From contig JBBDWO010000004.1 of NCBI GenBank assembly GCA_040902765.1, positions 1-46,989 of the forward strand: a stretch of 46,989 nt of DNA. Reading direction: 5' to 3'. The notes below the pieces were generated by a model. The model was not told where the DNA came from. It saw only the letters and a program-made list of their open reading frames with translations, and did no database searches. Each line of letters opens with the position of its first letter. The stretch's first letter is position 1. Source of the stretch: Acidimicrobiia bacterium. Its GTDB lineage: Bacteria; Actinomycetota; Acidimicrobiia; Spongiisociales; UBA11373. The position numbers and the translations under genes were made by a program. Below are positions 45,962-46,989 of this stretch, piece by piece.

Positions 45962-46939
45962 ATGACAGACACGATTGATGCCCTGCTGCTGCTCGCCCTC
46001 CCGGCGTCGGGCAAGTCGGAGGTGCGGCGCTATCTCGAGCATCTCCCGCCCGACGTCTGCGCTTCGGACATGCGGCTCCGACCGACCATCCAGGTCGACG
46101 ACTACCCCTACGTCCACCTCATGAGGCGCATCTCCGAGGAGCAGGTGGCGCTCGGCCTGGAGCCTTCCTTCTTCGCCGACGGCGACGAGCCATACATCTA
46201 CCCCGGCGACTGGCTGACGCTGATCTACCTGCTCAACGAGGACGTGGCCGGCCTCGGCATGGTGACCGAGCACGACCCGGATCCTGCCGCGCTCCTCGAC
46301 CGCTTCGACCGGGCACGAGCCCTCTCCGGAGTGACGCCAATCCCTCAGGGGGGAAGGTCCGATCTGGCTGCGGCGATTTCCGACGACGCCGCCGCTCTCG
46401 CCTCCGGCCTGCCGGTGGTCGATCAGGACCGCCTCGACGGGTCGTCTCTGCTCATCGAGTTCGCCCGGGGCGGACCGGAGGGGGCCACGCTGCCCCTCGA
46501 TCCGCCGCTCGGCTACCAGCACTCACTAGCGGCGCTCCATCCTGTGATCCTCGACAAGGCGTCGATCCTCTACGTGTGGGTCACGCCCGAGGAGAGCCGG
46601 CGCCGTAACCAGGAGCGGGCCCTGCCCGGACCCGAGGGGGACGCGTCCATCCTCCACCACGGCGTTCCCGAGGCCGTGATGCGCGGCGACTACGGCACCG
46701 ACGACATGAACTGGCTCGAGCAGACGTCACCGGTACCCGGGACCATCGACGTGGACCGCGGCGACATGGGACGCCATCGGCTGCCCTTCGCCCGGTTCGA
46801 CAACCGCGACGACCTCACCTCGTTCCTTCGGGGTGAGCCTGACGATTGGCCGAGCGACGAAGTGGAGCGACTCCACACCGAACTCGCCGCTGCGTTTGGC
46901 GAACTGGGCGATCGTCTGAGTCTTCGGTCGCCGTCTTAG
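45962..46939 (+). CDS. Uncharacterised P-loop protein
   Basis: A 325-aa protein of no family I can name. Residues 12-19 (ALPASGKSE) form a Walker A-like loop GxxxSGKS; LDKASILYVWVTPEESRRRNQER resembles the LID/adenylate-kinase-type region, so a small-molecule or nucleotide kinase is possible. Other conserved-looking parts are DDYPYVHLMRRIS and a C-terminal acidic helix. ATG 45962. The TAG stop is embedded in an R2 palindrome. Confidence 0.75.
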   Translation: MTDTIDALLLLALPASGKSEVRRYLEHLPPDVCASDMRLRPTIQVDDYPYVHLMRRISEEQVALGLEPSFFADGDEPYIYPGDWLTLIYLLNEDVAGLGMVTEHDPDPAALLDRFDRARALSGVTPIPQGGRSDLAAAISDDAAALASGLPVVDQDRLDGSSLLIEFARGGPEGATLPLDPPLGYQHSLAALHPVILDKASILYVWVTPEESRRRNQERALPGPEGDASILHHGVPEAVMRGDYGTDDMNWLEQTSPVPGTIDVDRGDMGRHRLPFARFDNRDDLTSFLRGEPDDWPSDEVERLHTELAAAFGELGDRLSLRSPS

Positions 46940-46989
46940 GGGGTGCGCGAATAGGCTCGCCCCGGGATCAGGTTTCGGCTTGTGGCAAG
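46938..46989. repeat. R2 palindromic repeat, cut by the window end
   Basis: These 52 bases are identical to the reverse complement of 5053-5104. The element starts at the stop codon (TAG) of the preceding gene, as it does at ku and whiB, and runs past the edge. Confidence 0.85.

Overview
The window is high-G+C, densely packed bacterial DNA of actinobacterial type. Evidence for this is a WhiB-family Fe-S regulator, a DUF3107 (Rv3208A-like) protein, F420-type deazaflavin/PPOX oxidoreductases, an AcnA-type aconitase, a Ku protein, GTG/TTG starts and ATGA-type stop/start overlaps. An uncultured lineage near Acidimicrobiia is my best guess, but no 16S or ribosomal protein is present to fix it. No prophage, CRISPR array or intact insertion sequence was found. 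Most genes are housekeeping or accessory metabolism.

Layout: (1) 0-6.9 kb: argS, tRNA-Arg(CCG) with a nearby copy of its 3' end, a deazaflavin-type oxidoreductase, a divergent toxin/antitoxin-like pair, a CPBP membrane protease, ku, a PPOX protein and a double-hotdog thioesterase. (2) 6.9-10.1 kb: two converging class III nucleotidyl cyclases, one a TPR fusion and one membrane-anchored. (3) 10.2-16.8 kb: a nitrous-oxide reduction cluster: clade II nosZ, a cupredoxin lipoprotein, a membrane-domain/NosD fusion, nosF, nosY and an Rrf2 regulator. (4) 16.7-25.8 kb: CPA2 antiporter, a two-gene ABC exporter, pirin, macrodomain, nitroreductase, EamA transporter, SIMPL lipoprotein, GYD protein and YqeY. 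(5) 25.9-30.4 kb: whiB, DUF3107, Mrp ATPase, and the lemA/DUF2207 pair. (6) 30.9-36.2 kb: acnA, a MenC-like enolase-superfamily gene, a TlpA-like thioredoxin and an enoyl-CoA hydratase. (7) 36.3-46.9 kb: two overlapping membrane HD-domain genes, gamma-glutamyltransferase, a membrane protein with a peptidase-MA-like look, an HhH protein, rlmN, bcp, a VanW protein and an unrecognised P-loop protein.

The cyclases and the nos cluster may be linked. A CRP-type box (TGTGA-N6-TCACT) lies in the divergent region between the membrane cyclase and nosZ, and a perfect TGTGA-N6-TCACA palindrome lies upstream of whiB. This suggests cAMP/CRP-type control of nitrous-oxide respiration and of the WhiB regulator.

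The most unusual content is intergenic. (a) At least a dozen short tandem arrays all have a 7-bp period but belong to about eight different sequence families; some are paired as inverted arms able to form hairpins. (b) A palindromic repeat of about 93 bp and a shortened version of it sit exactly at the stop codons of three unrelated genes (ku, whiB and the last gene). (c) A G-rich/C-rich repeat of about 150 bp occurs in four copies, full or half, often beside the 7-bp arrays.
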